The notes under the pieces were generated by a model that worked only from the letters and a program-made list of their open reading frames with translations, was not told the origin of the DNA and ran no database searches. The position numbers were made by a program, and so were the translations under genes. This document shows, one piece after another, positions 7,037-13,554 of a stretch of DNA of 13,554 bases. This stretch comes from an uncultured bacterium (GTDB taxonomy: Bacteria > Bacillota > Clostridia > Lachnospirales > Lachnospiraceae), in assembly GCA_905214875.1 (NCBI GenBank), contig CAJMNR010000064.1:1-13554 (forward strand), in the 5' to 3' direction. Numbering within the stretch: the first letter of the stretch is position 1; every line of letters begins with the position of its first letter.

Positions 7037-8662
7037 ATGATTCAAGCTGCTAATGTCACTCTTAGACTTGGTAAACGTGCATTATTTGAAGATGTTAACA
7101 TCAAGTTCACGGAAGGAAACTGTTATGGTCTTATCGGTGCAAATGGTGCTGGTAAATCCACATTCTTAAAGATCTTATCCGGACAAATCGAACCTACAAA
7201 AGGTGATATCATCATCACTCCAGGACAACGTTTATCCTTCTTACAACAGGATCACTTCAAATACGATGAATTTGATGTATTAAATACTGTTATTATGGGG
7301 AACAAACAACTTTATGACATCATGAAAGAAAAAGATGCAATCTACGCAAAAGAAGACTTCACTGAAGAAGACGGTATCCGTGCTTCTGAACTTGAAGGTT
7401 TATTCGCTGAAATGGATGGTTGGAATGCAGAAAGTGATGCTGCTCAATTACTTAATGGTTTAGGTATTGAAACTGAACACCACTACAAATTAATGAGCGA
7501 ACTTGACGGTGGAGAAAAAGTCAAAGTATTACTTGCTCAAGCATTATTCGGTAACCCAGACATCTTACTTCTAGATGAACCTACAAACCATTTAGATATG
7601 GATGCAATCCGTTGGTTAGAAGAATTCTTAATCAACTTTGAAAATACAGTAATCGTTGTATCCCATGACCGTTACTTCTTAAATAAAGTATGTACTCATA
7701 CTGCAGATATCGATTACGCTAAAATCCAGTTATACGCTGGTAACTATGACTTCTGGTATGAATCCAGCCAGTTAATGATGAAACAAATGAAAGATGCTAA
7801 TAAGAAGAAAGAAGAAAAAATCAAAGAGTTACAAGACTTTATCCAACGTTTCTCTGCAAACGCTTCTAAATCTAAACAAGCAACTTCAAGAAAGAAAGCA
7901 CTTGAAAAAATCGAACTTGATGACATCCGTCCATCTAGCCGTAAATACCCATACATCAACTTCCAACCAAACCGTGAAATCGGTAACGAAGTTCTTACTG
8001 TTGAAGGTATTTCCAAAACAATCGACGGTGTTAAAGTTCTTAACAACGTTTCCTTCATCGTAAATCGTGAAGATAAAATCGCTTTCGTTGGTCCTGATAC
8101 AGTAGCTACTACTACACTTTTCAAGATCATCTCTGGCGAAATGGAACCAGATGAAGGTTCTTATAAATGGGGTGTTACAACTACTCATGGTTACTTCCCT
8201 AAAGATAATACAAAAGACTTTGACTGCGAAGATACAATCGTTGACTGGTTAATGCCTTTCTCTCCTGAAAAAGACGTAACTTACGTTCGTGGTTTCATGG
8301 GAAGAATGTTATTTGCTGGTGAAGAAGGTTCTAAAAAAGTTAACGTTCTTTCCGGTGGTGAAAAAGTACGTGTTATGTTATCCAAGATGATGATCATGGG
8401 TGCTAACGTATTAATCTTAGATGAGCCAACTGCCCATTTAGATATGGAATCCATCACAGCACTTAACAACGGTGTATCCAAATTCCCTGGTGTTGTATTA
8501 TTTGAATCTCAAGATCACCAGTTCGTACAAACTGTTGCAAACCGTATCATCGAAATTACTCCAAACGGATTAATTGATAAAATCGGAACTTACGATGATT
8601 ACTTAGAAAATGACGAGTTAGCTCGTAAACGTCAGGTAATGCACATCGTTTCTGAAGACTAA
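7037..8662 (+). CDS. ABC-F ATPase (YkpA/YbiT-like) with one degenerate ATP site
   Basis: A 541-residue soluble twin-ATPase protein. Domain 1 has an intact Walker A GANGAGKST (34-42), LDEPTNHLD and VVSHD. Domain 2 has a normal signature LSGGEKVRV and LDEPTAHLD. The other composite site is broken. Walker A of domain 2 reads GPDTVATTT (352-360), with T358 in place of the Lys. The switch His is Q492 (ESQDHQF). The domain 1 signature reads LDGGE, with D157 in place of the Ser. A charged linker (about 245-300, rich in Lys and Glu) joins the domains. ABC-F proteins act on ribosomes in translation. The closest group by motif is YkpA/YbiT, not the antibiotic-resistance ABC-Fs. Codons are strongly skewed to GGT, GTT, CGT, AAC, TAC, TTC and TTA, as in highly expressed genes. 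GAGAGG precedes the ATG by 10 bases. Confidence 0.92.
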   Translation: MIQAANVTLRLGKRALFEDVNIKFTEGNCYGLIGANGAGKSTFLKILSGQIEPTKGDIIITPGQRLSFLQQDHFKYDEFDVLNTVIMGNKQLYDIMKEKDAIYAKEDFTEEDGIRASELEGLFAEMDGWNAESDAAQLLNGLGIETEHHYKLMSELDGGEKVKVLLAQALFGNPDILLLDEPTNHLDMDAIRWLEEFLINFENTVIVVSHDRYFLNKVCTHTADIDYAKIQLYAGNYDFWYESSQLMMKQMKDANKKKEEKIKELQDFIQRFSANASKSKQATSRKKALEKIELDDIRPSSRKYPYINFQPNREIGNEVLTVEGISKTIDGVKVLNNVSFIVNREDKIAFVGPDTVATTTLFKIISGEMEPDEGSYKWGVTTTHGYFPKDNTKDFDCEDTIVDWLMPFSPEKDVTYVRGFMGRMLFAGEEGSKKVNVLSGGEKVRVMLSKMMIMGANVLILDEPTAHLDMESITALNNGVSKFPGVVLFESQDHQFVQTVANRIIEITPNGLIDKIGTYDDYLENDELARKRQVMHIVSED

Positions 8663-8681
8663 TTATAAATTTCCTATGAAT

Positions 8682-8724
8682 AAAAAAAAGTCTCTTCAAC
8701 CTTCAGGTCGAAGAGATTTTTTTT
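8682..8724 (+). terminator. Intrinsic terminator after the ABC-F gene
   Basis: TCTCTTC (8691-8697) pairs with GAAGAGA (8710-8716), and an inner ACCT/AGGT stem extends the hairpin. T8 follows (8717-8724). A8 precedes the stem, so it could also work on the minus strand. It starts about 20 bases after the stop codon. Confidence 0.9.
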
Positions 8725-8789
8725 ATTTAGTATACTTTTCATAATTTTGAGCATACTATTGTAACAAAAGTCCCATACATTAAAAAAAC

Positions 8790-8819
8790 TTGACACAATC
8801 AAACCTAATAGAGTAAAAT
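8790..8819 (+). promoter_or_regulatory. Promoter of the CNNM/CorC-type transporter gene
   Basis: A perfect TTGACA (8790-8795), an 18-base spacer and TAAAAT (8814-8819), about 97 bases before the TTG start at 8916. The 5' leader of about 90 bases is AT-rich and shows no recognisable riboswitch. Confidence 0.7.
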
Positions 8820-8915
8820 ATGATATTATGTATTCACTGACTATAGTAGTACATAAATGTAATGCATTTTTAATGTCAATTACAAGAAATTAATTTGAAA
8901 TTAGGAGATGGTATT

Positions 8916-10229
8916 TTGGACCCGAGCGGCGTCACGCAATTAATTATTTTAGCTTTTCTAATACTTTTATCAGGATTTTTCTCTAGTGCAGAAACAGCAC
9001 TGACAACTGTGAACAGGCTTCGTATTCGTTCTTTAGAGGAAGAAGGAAACAAACGAGCTGCTGTTGTTAGCAAGTTGGTAGAAGATCCAACAAAGATGCT
9101 AAGTGCAATCCTGATTGGCAATAACATTGTAAACTTAACAGCATCCTCTATTTCCACTACATTTGCAACAAATCTTGCTCATTCAAGTGGACTTAATATG
9201 GAAGCAAGTCTTGCAGTTGGTATTGCTACTGGTATTTTAACCGTTGTAATTCTTATCTTTGGCGAAATTACGCCTAAGTCATTAGCAACGATTCATTCAG
9301 AAGCACTTTCATTACGATTTGCAAAAATTATTTACTTTTTAACTCAGGTTTTAACGCCTGTCATCTTTATCGTAAATAAGATTTCTATTGGTCTTTTGTT
9401 ACTTTTCCGTATTGATCCGAACCAAAAGGCTTCGTCAATTACAGAAAATGAACTTCGTACCATTGTAGAGGTAAGTCATGAAGAAGGTGTCATCGAAAGT
9501 GAAGAGCGCAAAATGATTACCAACGTGGTGGATTTTGGCGACTCCATCGCAAAAGATGTTATGGTTCCACGTGTTGATGTAAGCTTTGCAAACATCGACC
9601 TAGGCTATGATGAACTTGTGGAATTATTCTCTGAAAATAAATATTCCCGTTTACCTGTTTATGAAGAATCCACCGACAATGTCGTAGGTATCATAAACTT
9701 AAAAGACATTTTCTTTTATCAAGGTTCTAAGGAAGACTTTAATATAAGCAATATGATGCGCGAACCATATATCACTTATGAGTTCAAGCATACGTCAGAA
9801 TTATTATCTGAAATGAAACAAGACCATATTTCCATGTCTGTCGTAATCGACGAATATGGCTCCATGGTCGGCATTATCACATTAGAAGATTTACTCGAAG
9901 AAATCGTTGGCGAAATCAGAGACGAATACGATGCAGATGAAGAAGATTCTATCAAAGCAGTCGGGGAAAATGAATATGATGTTGATGGTAGCACAAAACT
10001 TGATGAAATCAATGAAATTCTTGAATTAGGGATTGAGGCAGATGAATACGATTCCATTGGTGGCCACGTAATCTTCCTACTTGACCATTTACCAGTTGCA
10101 GGTGAAGCCGTTACCGATGGTAATATTACTTACACTGTTGCTGAAGTTGACAAGAACCGTATTGACAAGATTCACATAAAAATAGAACCAAAGACAGAAG
10201 AAGAACTTGAAGATTCAAGTGCTTCCTAA
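8916..10229 (+). CDS. CNNM/CorC-family membrane ion transporter (DUF21, CBS pair, CorC domain)
   Basis: A 437-residue membrane protein. The DUF21 domain (about 5-165) has three or four hydrophobic helices and keeps SSAETAL (23-29), IGNNIVN (67-73) and FGEITPKSLA (115-124). A CBS pair (about 215-330) and a C-terminal CorC/HlyC domain (about 345-425) follow. The tail is acidic. Family members move or sense Mg2+ or other divalent cations; MpfA of Staphylococcus and the CNNM proteins share this plan. Magnesium export is inferred, not shown. I place the start at TTG 8916-8918, because AGGAG (8903-8907) lies 8 bases before it and the protein then opens MDPSGVTQ. A TTG seven codons earlier (8895) has no ribosome site. 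The gene is monocistronic, with its own promoter. Confidence 0.92.
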   Translation: MDPSGVTQLIILAFLILLSGFFSSAETALTTVNRLRIRSLEEEGNKRAAVVSKLVEDPTKMLSAILIGNNIVNLTASSISTTFATNLAHSSGLNMEASLAVGIATGILTVVILIFGEITPKSLATIHSEALSLRFAKIIYFLTQVLTPVIFIVNKISIGLLLLFRIDPNQKASSITENELRTIVEVSHEEGVIESEERKMITNVVDFGDSIAKDVMVPRVDVSFANIDLGYDELVELFSENKYSRLPVYEESTDNVVGIINLKDIFFYQGSKEDFNISNMMREPYITYEFKHTSELLSEMKQDHISMSVVIDEYGSMVGIITLEDLLEEIVGEIRDEYDADEEDSIKAVGENEYDVDGSTKLDEINEILELGIEADEYDSIGGHVIFLLDHLPVAGEAVTDGNITYTVAEVDKNRIDKIHIKIEPKTEEELEDSSAS

Positions 10230-10248
10230 AAGAGAGTTTCTCTTAAAC

Positions 10249-10287
10249 GAAAGGAGCGATATCAGCTTTGCTGATTTCGCTCCTTTC
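10249..10287. terminator. Long hairpin between convergent genes (terminator-like)
   Basis: GAAAGGAGCGA (10249-10259) pairs perfectly with TCGCTCCTTTC (10277-10287). Inside, ATCAGC pairs with GCTGAT around a TTT loop, with one T-T mismatch between the stems. It lies between the convergent transporter and small pyr-operon gene and probably ends both transcripts. Neither strand has a clean T run after the stem, so intrinsic termination is less certain. Confidence 0.6.
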
Positions 10288-10322
10288 ATTGTTCATGAAT
10301 CAACAACTATGCTATAGATTCA

Positions 10323-10475
10323 CTAGAACATTACTCTTGATTTTGCTTTCAAAGCTCTGGCTCCATTTATAATAAATACGACACCAGTGCCGACTGCAAA
10401 TGCAATCGAAATGATTCCTAAAATAATATTTAATTTCCCTGTAGAGTTGAGTGTTTTATAAACTTTTTCATCCAT
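10323..10475 (-). CDS. Small single-pass membrane protein (50 aa), last gene of the pyr operon
   Basis: A 50-residue open frame that begins MDEKVYKTLNSTGKLN. It has one long hydrophobic helix (about 17-36, IILGIISIAFAVGTGVVFII), then NGARALKAKSR with several positive residues, and ends at TAG (10323-10325). GGAGG lies 8 bases before the ATG at 10473-10475, good evidence that it is translated. The positive C-terminal tail and acidic/polar N-terminus suggest N-out, C-in. It starts 18 bases after the pyrE stop on the same strand, so it belongs to the pyrKDE transcript. I do not know its function. Similar short proteins occur in Lachnospiraceae as hypothetical proteins, as far as I recall. Confidence 0.82.
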   Translation of the reverse strand: MDEKVYKTLNSTGKLNIILGIISIAFAVGTGVVFIINGARALKAKSRVMF

Positions 10476-10493
10476 ACAACCAACCTCCGAACT

Positions 10494-11168
10494 TTATTTT
10501 ACACCATATTGGTCATAATATGCATCAATTGCTTTTTTTAAGCTATCATCAATGAACACTTTTCCATTATAAGGTTTATTATATAAATGTTCAACTACTT
10601 CTTTCATTGTAACGATTGCAGTCGTCTTAATTCCGAATTTCTCTTCGATTTCAGAAAGCGCACTCTTTTCTCCCTGGCCACGTTCACAACGATCAACGCT
10701 TACAACAAGTCCTACAACATCGACATTACCTTGCGCATTGATGATTGGTAATGTTTCATTGATTGATGTTCCTGCAGTTGTTACATCTTCAATGATTACA
10801 ACCTTGTCTCCATCAGTAATAGGGCTTCCTAGTAAGATTCCTGTGTCTCCATGATCCTTAACTTCTTTACGGTTAGAGCAGTATTTGATTTCTTTTCCAT
10901 AGTGTTCATCAATTGCCATGCTTGTTGCAACGCTTAATGGAATCCCCTTGTATGCAGGTCCAAATAATATATCAAAATCAAGGCCATATTTTTCATTGAT
11001 TGCCTTAGCGTAGTATTCTCCTAATTTACGAAGTTGGGCTCCTGTACGGTAAAATCCTGTATTAACGAAAAATGGTGTCTTTCTTCCGCTCTTTGTTACA
11101 AAATCTCCGAACTTTAATACTCCGCAATCTACCATAAATTCAATAAACTCTTTCTTGTATTGTTCCAT
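10494..11168 (-). CDS. pyrE: Orotate phosphoribosyltransferase
   Basis: A 224-residue cytosolic enzyme that joins orotate and PRPP to give orotidine 5'-phosphate, the fifth step of UMP synthesis. The PRPP-binding motif VVIIEDVTTAGTS (123-135) is complete. FGPAYKGIPLS (69-79) and the N-terminal TKSGRKTPFFVNTG (25-38) fit the substrate-binding parts of the family. The length is normal for PyrE. It lies 31 bases downstream of pyrD and has AGGTAGGAAAG directly before the ATG. No separate promoter or attenuator is visible, so it depends on the pyrK promoter. Confidence 0.97.
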   Translation of the reverse strand: MEQYKKEFIEFMVDCGVLKFGDFVTKSGRKTPFFVNTGFYRTGAQLRKLGEYYAKAINEKYGLDFDILFGPAYKGIPLSVATSMAIDEHYGKEIKYCSNRKEVKDHGDTGILLGSPITDGDKVVIIEDVTTAGTSINETLPIINAQGNVDVVGLVVSVDRCERGQGEKSALSEIEEKFGIKTTAIVTMKEVVEHLYNKPYNGKVFIDDSLKKAIDAYYDQYGVK

Positions 11169-11199
11169 CTTTCCTACCTAACCTTTCTATCTTCTCTCT

Positions 11200-12102
11200 T
11201 TACTTTACACATCCAATGATTTCATTGATGTCTTCAATCTTATTCTTTCTCATGTAATCCTCAATGCCTTTTGCAATCTCTTCTGTGGCATAAGGATTGT
11301 TAAAGTTCGCAGTACCAACGCTGATTGCAGTTGCTCCTGCCATCATAAACTCTAACGCATCATATGCCGTTGTGATTCCTCCCATTCCGATAATAGGAAG
11401 GTCAACTGCATTCGCAACCTGATATACCATACGAACAGCAACCGGCTTAATAGCTGGACCAGAAAGTCCTCCTGTCTTATTAGCAAGTGCAAACTTTCTA
11501 CGGTCAACATCGATCTTCATTCCTGTTAGAGTATTGATCAAAGAAAGACCGTCTGCTCCACCAGCCTCTGCAGCTCTAGCCATTTCTGTAATGTCGGTTA
11601 CATTTGGACTAAGTTTCATAATGATTGGCTGTTTTGCACGTTTCTTAAGTTCATGGGTAATCTCTTCCACAAACTTCGGATTCTGACCAAATGCAATTCC
11701 GCCTTCTTTTACATTTGGACAAGAAATATTGATTTCCAGTAAATCTACCTTTTCTTCTCCAAGACGTTCTACTACTTCGCAGTAATCAGCTACGCTCTTT
11801 CCACAAACATTAACAATGATTTTTGTATCATATTGTTGCAAAAATGGAATATCGCGTTTTACAAATAAGTCGATTCCTGGATTTTGCAGACCAATTGCAT
11901 TTAACATGCCTGAGGATGTCTCTGCAATTCTTGGTGTAGGATTTCCTGGCCAAGGGATATTGGCAACCCCTTTTGTTACAACGCCTCCAAGTTTATTTAG
12001 GTCGACAAAATCTGAATATTCTGCTCCAGAACCAAAGGTTCCTGATGCCGTAAGTACTGGATTTTTTAATGTAACTCCTGCTATATTTACCGATGTATTC
12101 AT
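11200..12102 (-). CDS. pyrD: Dihydroorotate dehydrogenase, class 1B catalytic subunit
   Basis: A 300-residue FMN enzyme that oxidises dihydroorotate to orotate. The active-site region EINISCPNVKEGG places the catalytic base at Cys128, as in class 1 enzymes. LTASGTFG, NVCGK and the FMN phosphate part IIGMGGITTAYDA and GATAISVGTA are all present. Class 1B enzymes pair with PyrK, encoded immediately upstream. I start at the ATG at 12100-12102, whose A overlaps the TAA stop of pyrK (TAATG) and which has GGAGG 10 bases upstream. A longer frame reaching 12147 would add 15 unlikely residues inside pyrK. The overlap implies translational coupling and equal subunit supply. Confidence 0.96.
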   Translation of the reverse strand: MNTSVNIAGVTLKNPVLTASGTFGSGAEYSDFVDLNKLGGVVTKGVANIPWPGNPTPRIAETSSGMLNAIGLQNPGIDLFVKRDIPFLQQYDTKIIVNVCGKSVADYCEVVERLGEEKVDLLEINISCPNVKEGGIAFGQNPKFVEEITHELKKRAKQPIIMKLSPNVTDITEMARAAEAGGADGLSLINTLTGMKIDVDRRKFALANKTGGLSGPAIKPVAVRMVYQVANAVDLPIIGMGGITTAYDALEFMMAGATAISVGTANFNNPYATEEIAKGIEDYMRKNKIEDINEIIGCVK

Positions 12103-12878
12103 TATAGCTCTACCTCCTCGCAGTAAAAGACTGGACCGTCTTTGCAAATACGCTTGTTATTGACATTGGAATGATGGTCTTTTTCTTTTGATTTGCAGAC
12201 ACATGCAAGGCATGCACCGATTCCACAAGCCATCTTCTCTTCTAAGGAAATCTGAGCCTTAATGTTATGCTCCATTGCGTAACTCTTTACGCCTTTCAGC
12301 ATCGGCGTCGGGCCACAAGCATAAATCATATCTGCTGTCAGATTATTTTCTCTGATTGCATCTATTACATTACCTTTTGTACCAACGCTTCCATCTTCAG
12401 TTGATATGTAGACATCTGCGTAATTTAAAAATTCTTCATTAAGGAAAAGCTCGTCACGGTAACCAAGTACGGCCTGCACCTTTACACCTTTTGCATGTAA
12501 CTGCTTTGCAAGTTCTAGCATAGGTGGGATACCAATTCCTCCACCGATTAGAATAGCTTTACAGTCTGTCATTGTAAATCCATTCCCTAACGGCCCCATG
12601 ACTGGAATCGTGTCACCGGCCTGTAACTTCGAGAATTCTTCTGTTCCTTTTCCTACTACACGATAAACAAGACGGATAGTCCCTCTTACCTGATCAATTT
12701 CACAAATACTAATTGGTCTTGGTAATAACTGACTTCCGTCTTGACTATATAAAGAAACAAATTGTCCAGGTCTTGCCTGATTAGCAATAGCAGCATCTGC
12801 TAAATACATGCTGTAAATATCATTGCTGATCTGTTCTGCTCTTTCTATCGTTACATTCTTCTTAACTGCTTTCGACAT
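12102..12878 (-). CDS. pyrK: Dihydroorotate dehydrogenase electron transfer subunit (FAD, 2Fe-2S)
   Basis: A 258-residue protein that passes electrons from dihydroorotate dehydrogenase to NAD+. It has a ferredoxin-reductase-type FAD domain with LLPRPISIC, an NAD-binding domain with LIGGGIGIPPM and YACGPTPML, and a C-terminal 2Fe-2S site. The cluster ligands are Cys218, Cys223, Cys226 and Cys245 (CGIGACLAC and RICKDGPVF). An extra Cys228 follows the third ligand. AGGAG lies 8 bases before the ATG at 12878. It is the first gene of the pyrKDE transcript, with its own promoter at 12927-12955 and only a ~45-base leader, so there is no room for a PyrR attenuator. Confidence 0.97.
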   Translation of the reverse strand: MSKAVKKNVTIERAEQISNDIYSMYLADAAIANQARPGQFVSLYSQDGSQLLPRPISICEIDQVRGTIRLVYRVVGKGTEEFSKLQAGDTIPVMGPLGNGFTMTDCKAILIGGGIGIPPMLELAKQLHAKGVKVQAVLGYRDELFLNEEFLNYADVYISTEDGSVGTKGNVIDAIRENNLTADMIYACGPTPMLKGVKSYAMEHNIKAQISLEEKMACGIGACLACVCKSKEKDHHSNVNNKRICKDGPVFYCEEVEL

Positions 12879-12926
12879 GATTACTTCTCCTACTCCTTAT
12901 AGTTCATTATTGCACAAATTTTTAAC

Positions 12927-12955
12927 ATTATATATCATATCTCGACTCAATTCAA
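12927..12955 (-). promoter_or_regulatory. Sigma-A promoter of pyrKDE
   Basis: On the minus strand there is TTGAAT (12955-12950), a 17-base spacer and a perfect TATAAT (12932-12927). It lies between the pyrF hairpin and pyrK, so pyrKDE can be transcribed independently of pyrF. Confidence 0.75.
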
Positions 12956-12997
12956 GTATGAATTTTTAATGGTATTTATAAGCCTGCCTTTACTAAG

Positions 12998-13038
12998 AGA
13001 AAGCCAAACGTACGAAGTTCGTACCTCTGGCTTTTTCT
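12998..13038 (-). terminator. Hairpin terminator after pyrF
   Basis: AAAGCCA (13000-13006) pairs with TGGCTTT (13028-13034), and inside this GTACGAA (13010-13016) pairs with TTCGTAC (13018-13024). On the minus strand the stem is preceded by AAGAAAA and followed by CTCTTAG. On the plus strand it is followed by TTCTTG. It sits 24 bases past the pyrF stop and likely ends the pyrF transcript. Confidence 0.7.
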
Positions 13039-13062
13039 TGCATATGAATATACATTATTCTC

Positions 13063-13506
13063 TTATCTACGAGCAATTGCATTCATAAGGTCTTCTCTCA
13101 TGTTAATCACCGCTTGTCTGGAAGCATCTGCATAACACTCTGGACCAAACTCTTTGTATTGTTCTTGTTTATATGCTGCAATGATTCCTCTAGAAGAGTT
13201 AACGATTGCACCAAGACCGTCTTTATTAAAGTAATGTACAAGATCCGCTCCTTTACCACCTTGAGCACCATATCCAGGAACTAAGATATATGTCTTTGGC
13301 ATAATGTCGCGAAGTACTTTACCTATTGCAGGATAAGTTGCACCAACAACTGCTCCTATGTAGCTATAGTCATCTCCCATACATGCTTGGCCCCATTCAT
13401 CTACTTTCTTACCTACGATTTCATATAATGGTTTGCCGTCAATCAATTGATCCTGGAATTCACCACTGGATTTGTTTGAAGTCTTTACAAGGATAAACAG
13501 TAACAA
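13063..13506 (-). pseudogene. pyrF: Orotidine 5'-phosphate decarboxylase, C-terminal half only (interrupted)
   Basis: The frame encodes about 147 residues of a group-2 OMP decarboxylase, the last step to UMP. Family segments are clear: FILVKTSNKSSGEFQDQ, GAVVGATYP, ILVPGYGAQGGKG and IVNSSRGIIAAY. The full protein is usually about 260-310 residues, so roughly the first half is missing, including the part with the catalytic Asp/Lys motif. Similarity stops near 13500. The only start is a TTG at 13506 with no ribosome site, and an in-frame TGA lies at 13522-13524, six codons upstream. So what can be seen is a broken gene, and the fragment should not be active. The break could be a real insertion or rearrangement, or an assembly junction. 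The C-terminal reading frame itself is undamaged, which suggests a recent event. Confidence 0.8.
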
Positions 13507-13554
13507 TCGGTTGAAAACTTCTCAAAAAGTTTTTGGTGGAAAATTGTGGGGAAT
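13500..13554. other. Unidentified sequence at the pyrF break, with an inverted repeat
   Basis: The last ~55 bases do not read as pyrF in any frame. They contain AAAACTT (13514-13520) and AAGTTTT (13527-13533), a 7-base inverted repeat with a 6-base loop. Such a structure would suit the end of a mobile element, but I recognise no IS family and the sequence stops too soon. It could equally be a contig end inside a repeated sequence. Confidence 0.4.

Noticed and set aside
7744..8130. Open frame of 128 codons on the minus strand inside the second ABC-F gene
   Set aside because: It lies antisense to a gene with strong codon bias, has no ribosome site and no recognisable domain; it is a shadow of the plus-strand frame.
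7037..8662. Antibiotic-resistance ABC-F
   Set aside because: Motifs fit the YkpA/YbiT housekeeping group, there is no leader peptide or attenuator upstream, and no resistance or mobility genes lie nearby.
8895..8915. Earlier TTG start for the CNNM/CorC transporter
   Set aside because: No ribosome site precedes it, whereas AGGAG sits 8 bases before the TTG at 8916.
8820..8915. Magnesium riboswitch in the leader of the transporter gene
   Set aside because: The leader is only about 90 bases, AT-rich, and shows none of the conserved M-box helices.
12103..12147. N-terminal extension of PyrD (start at 12147)
   Set aside because: It reads through the end of pyrK in another frame with a basic, unlikely sequence. 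The ATG at 12102 with GGAGG and the TAATG overlap explains the start better.
11816..12163. Open frame of 115 codons on the plus strand across pyrD and pyrK
   Set aside because: It is antisense to two certain enzymes, and its residue make-up mirrors their conserved motifs; no start signal is present.
12998..13038. PyrR-binding attenuator before pyrK
   Set aside because: The hairpin has a short CCAGAGG that recalls the PyrR loop, but the full consensus is absent and the pyrK promoter lies downstream of it. A plain terminator fits better.

Overview
The window comes from an AT-rich, low-GC Gram-positive anaerobe, most likely a clostridium of the Lachnospiraceae type. The reasons are strong Shine-Dalgarno sites, sigma-A promoters (TTGACA-like and TATAAT boxes), a consensus CIRCE heat-shock operator, a class 1B pyrKD pair, a clostridial-type HtpG N-terminus and several Firmicutes-type families. 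I cannot name a species.

Layout. Bases 1-368 (minus) are the start of htpG, preceded by a sigma-A promoter and a perfect CIRCE dyad at 458-484. Bases 494-1620 (minus) encode a membrane protein with a DUF4405-like, histidine-rich core fused to a flavodoxin domain. Its start is out of frame by one base in an A6 run. Bases 1789-6787 (minus) form a tight four-gene unit ending in an intrinsic terminator: an ABC-F ATPase of the Uup/YfmR type, a GlgX/isoamylase-like GH13 protein that has lost all three catalytic acids, a TraX-family membrane protein and a DUF5721-like protein. Divergent promoters at 6845-6953 separate this unit from a second ABC-F gene (7037-8662, plus), which has one intact and one degenerate ATP site. 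A CNNM/CorC-type ion transporter follows (8916-10229, plus) with its own promoter and a TTG start.

Bases 10323-12878 (minus) form a pyrimidine operon, pyrK-pyrD-pyrE, followed by an unannotated 50-residue single-pass membrane protein. The operon has its own promoter at 12927-12955. Upstream, 13063-13506 holds only the C-terminal half of pyrF. The last ~55 bases do not look like pyrF and carry an in-frame stop, so the gene is interrupted there by a rearrangement, a mobile element or an assembly junction.

How the genes work together. PyrK and PyrD form the NAD-linked dihydroorotate dehydrogenase, PyrE makes OMP, and PyrF would finish UMP. HtpG, the two ABC-F proteins and the CNNM transporter are housekeeping functions: protein folding, ribosome rescue and divalent cation handling. 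The strongest candidates for undescribed biology are the GH13 pseudoenzyme in its operon, the membrane flavodoxin, the one-sided ABC-F ATPase and the small pyr-operon membrane protein. No intergenic gap exceeds 300 bases. I see no tRNA, rRNA, CRISPR array or complete insertion sequence.
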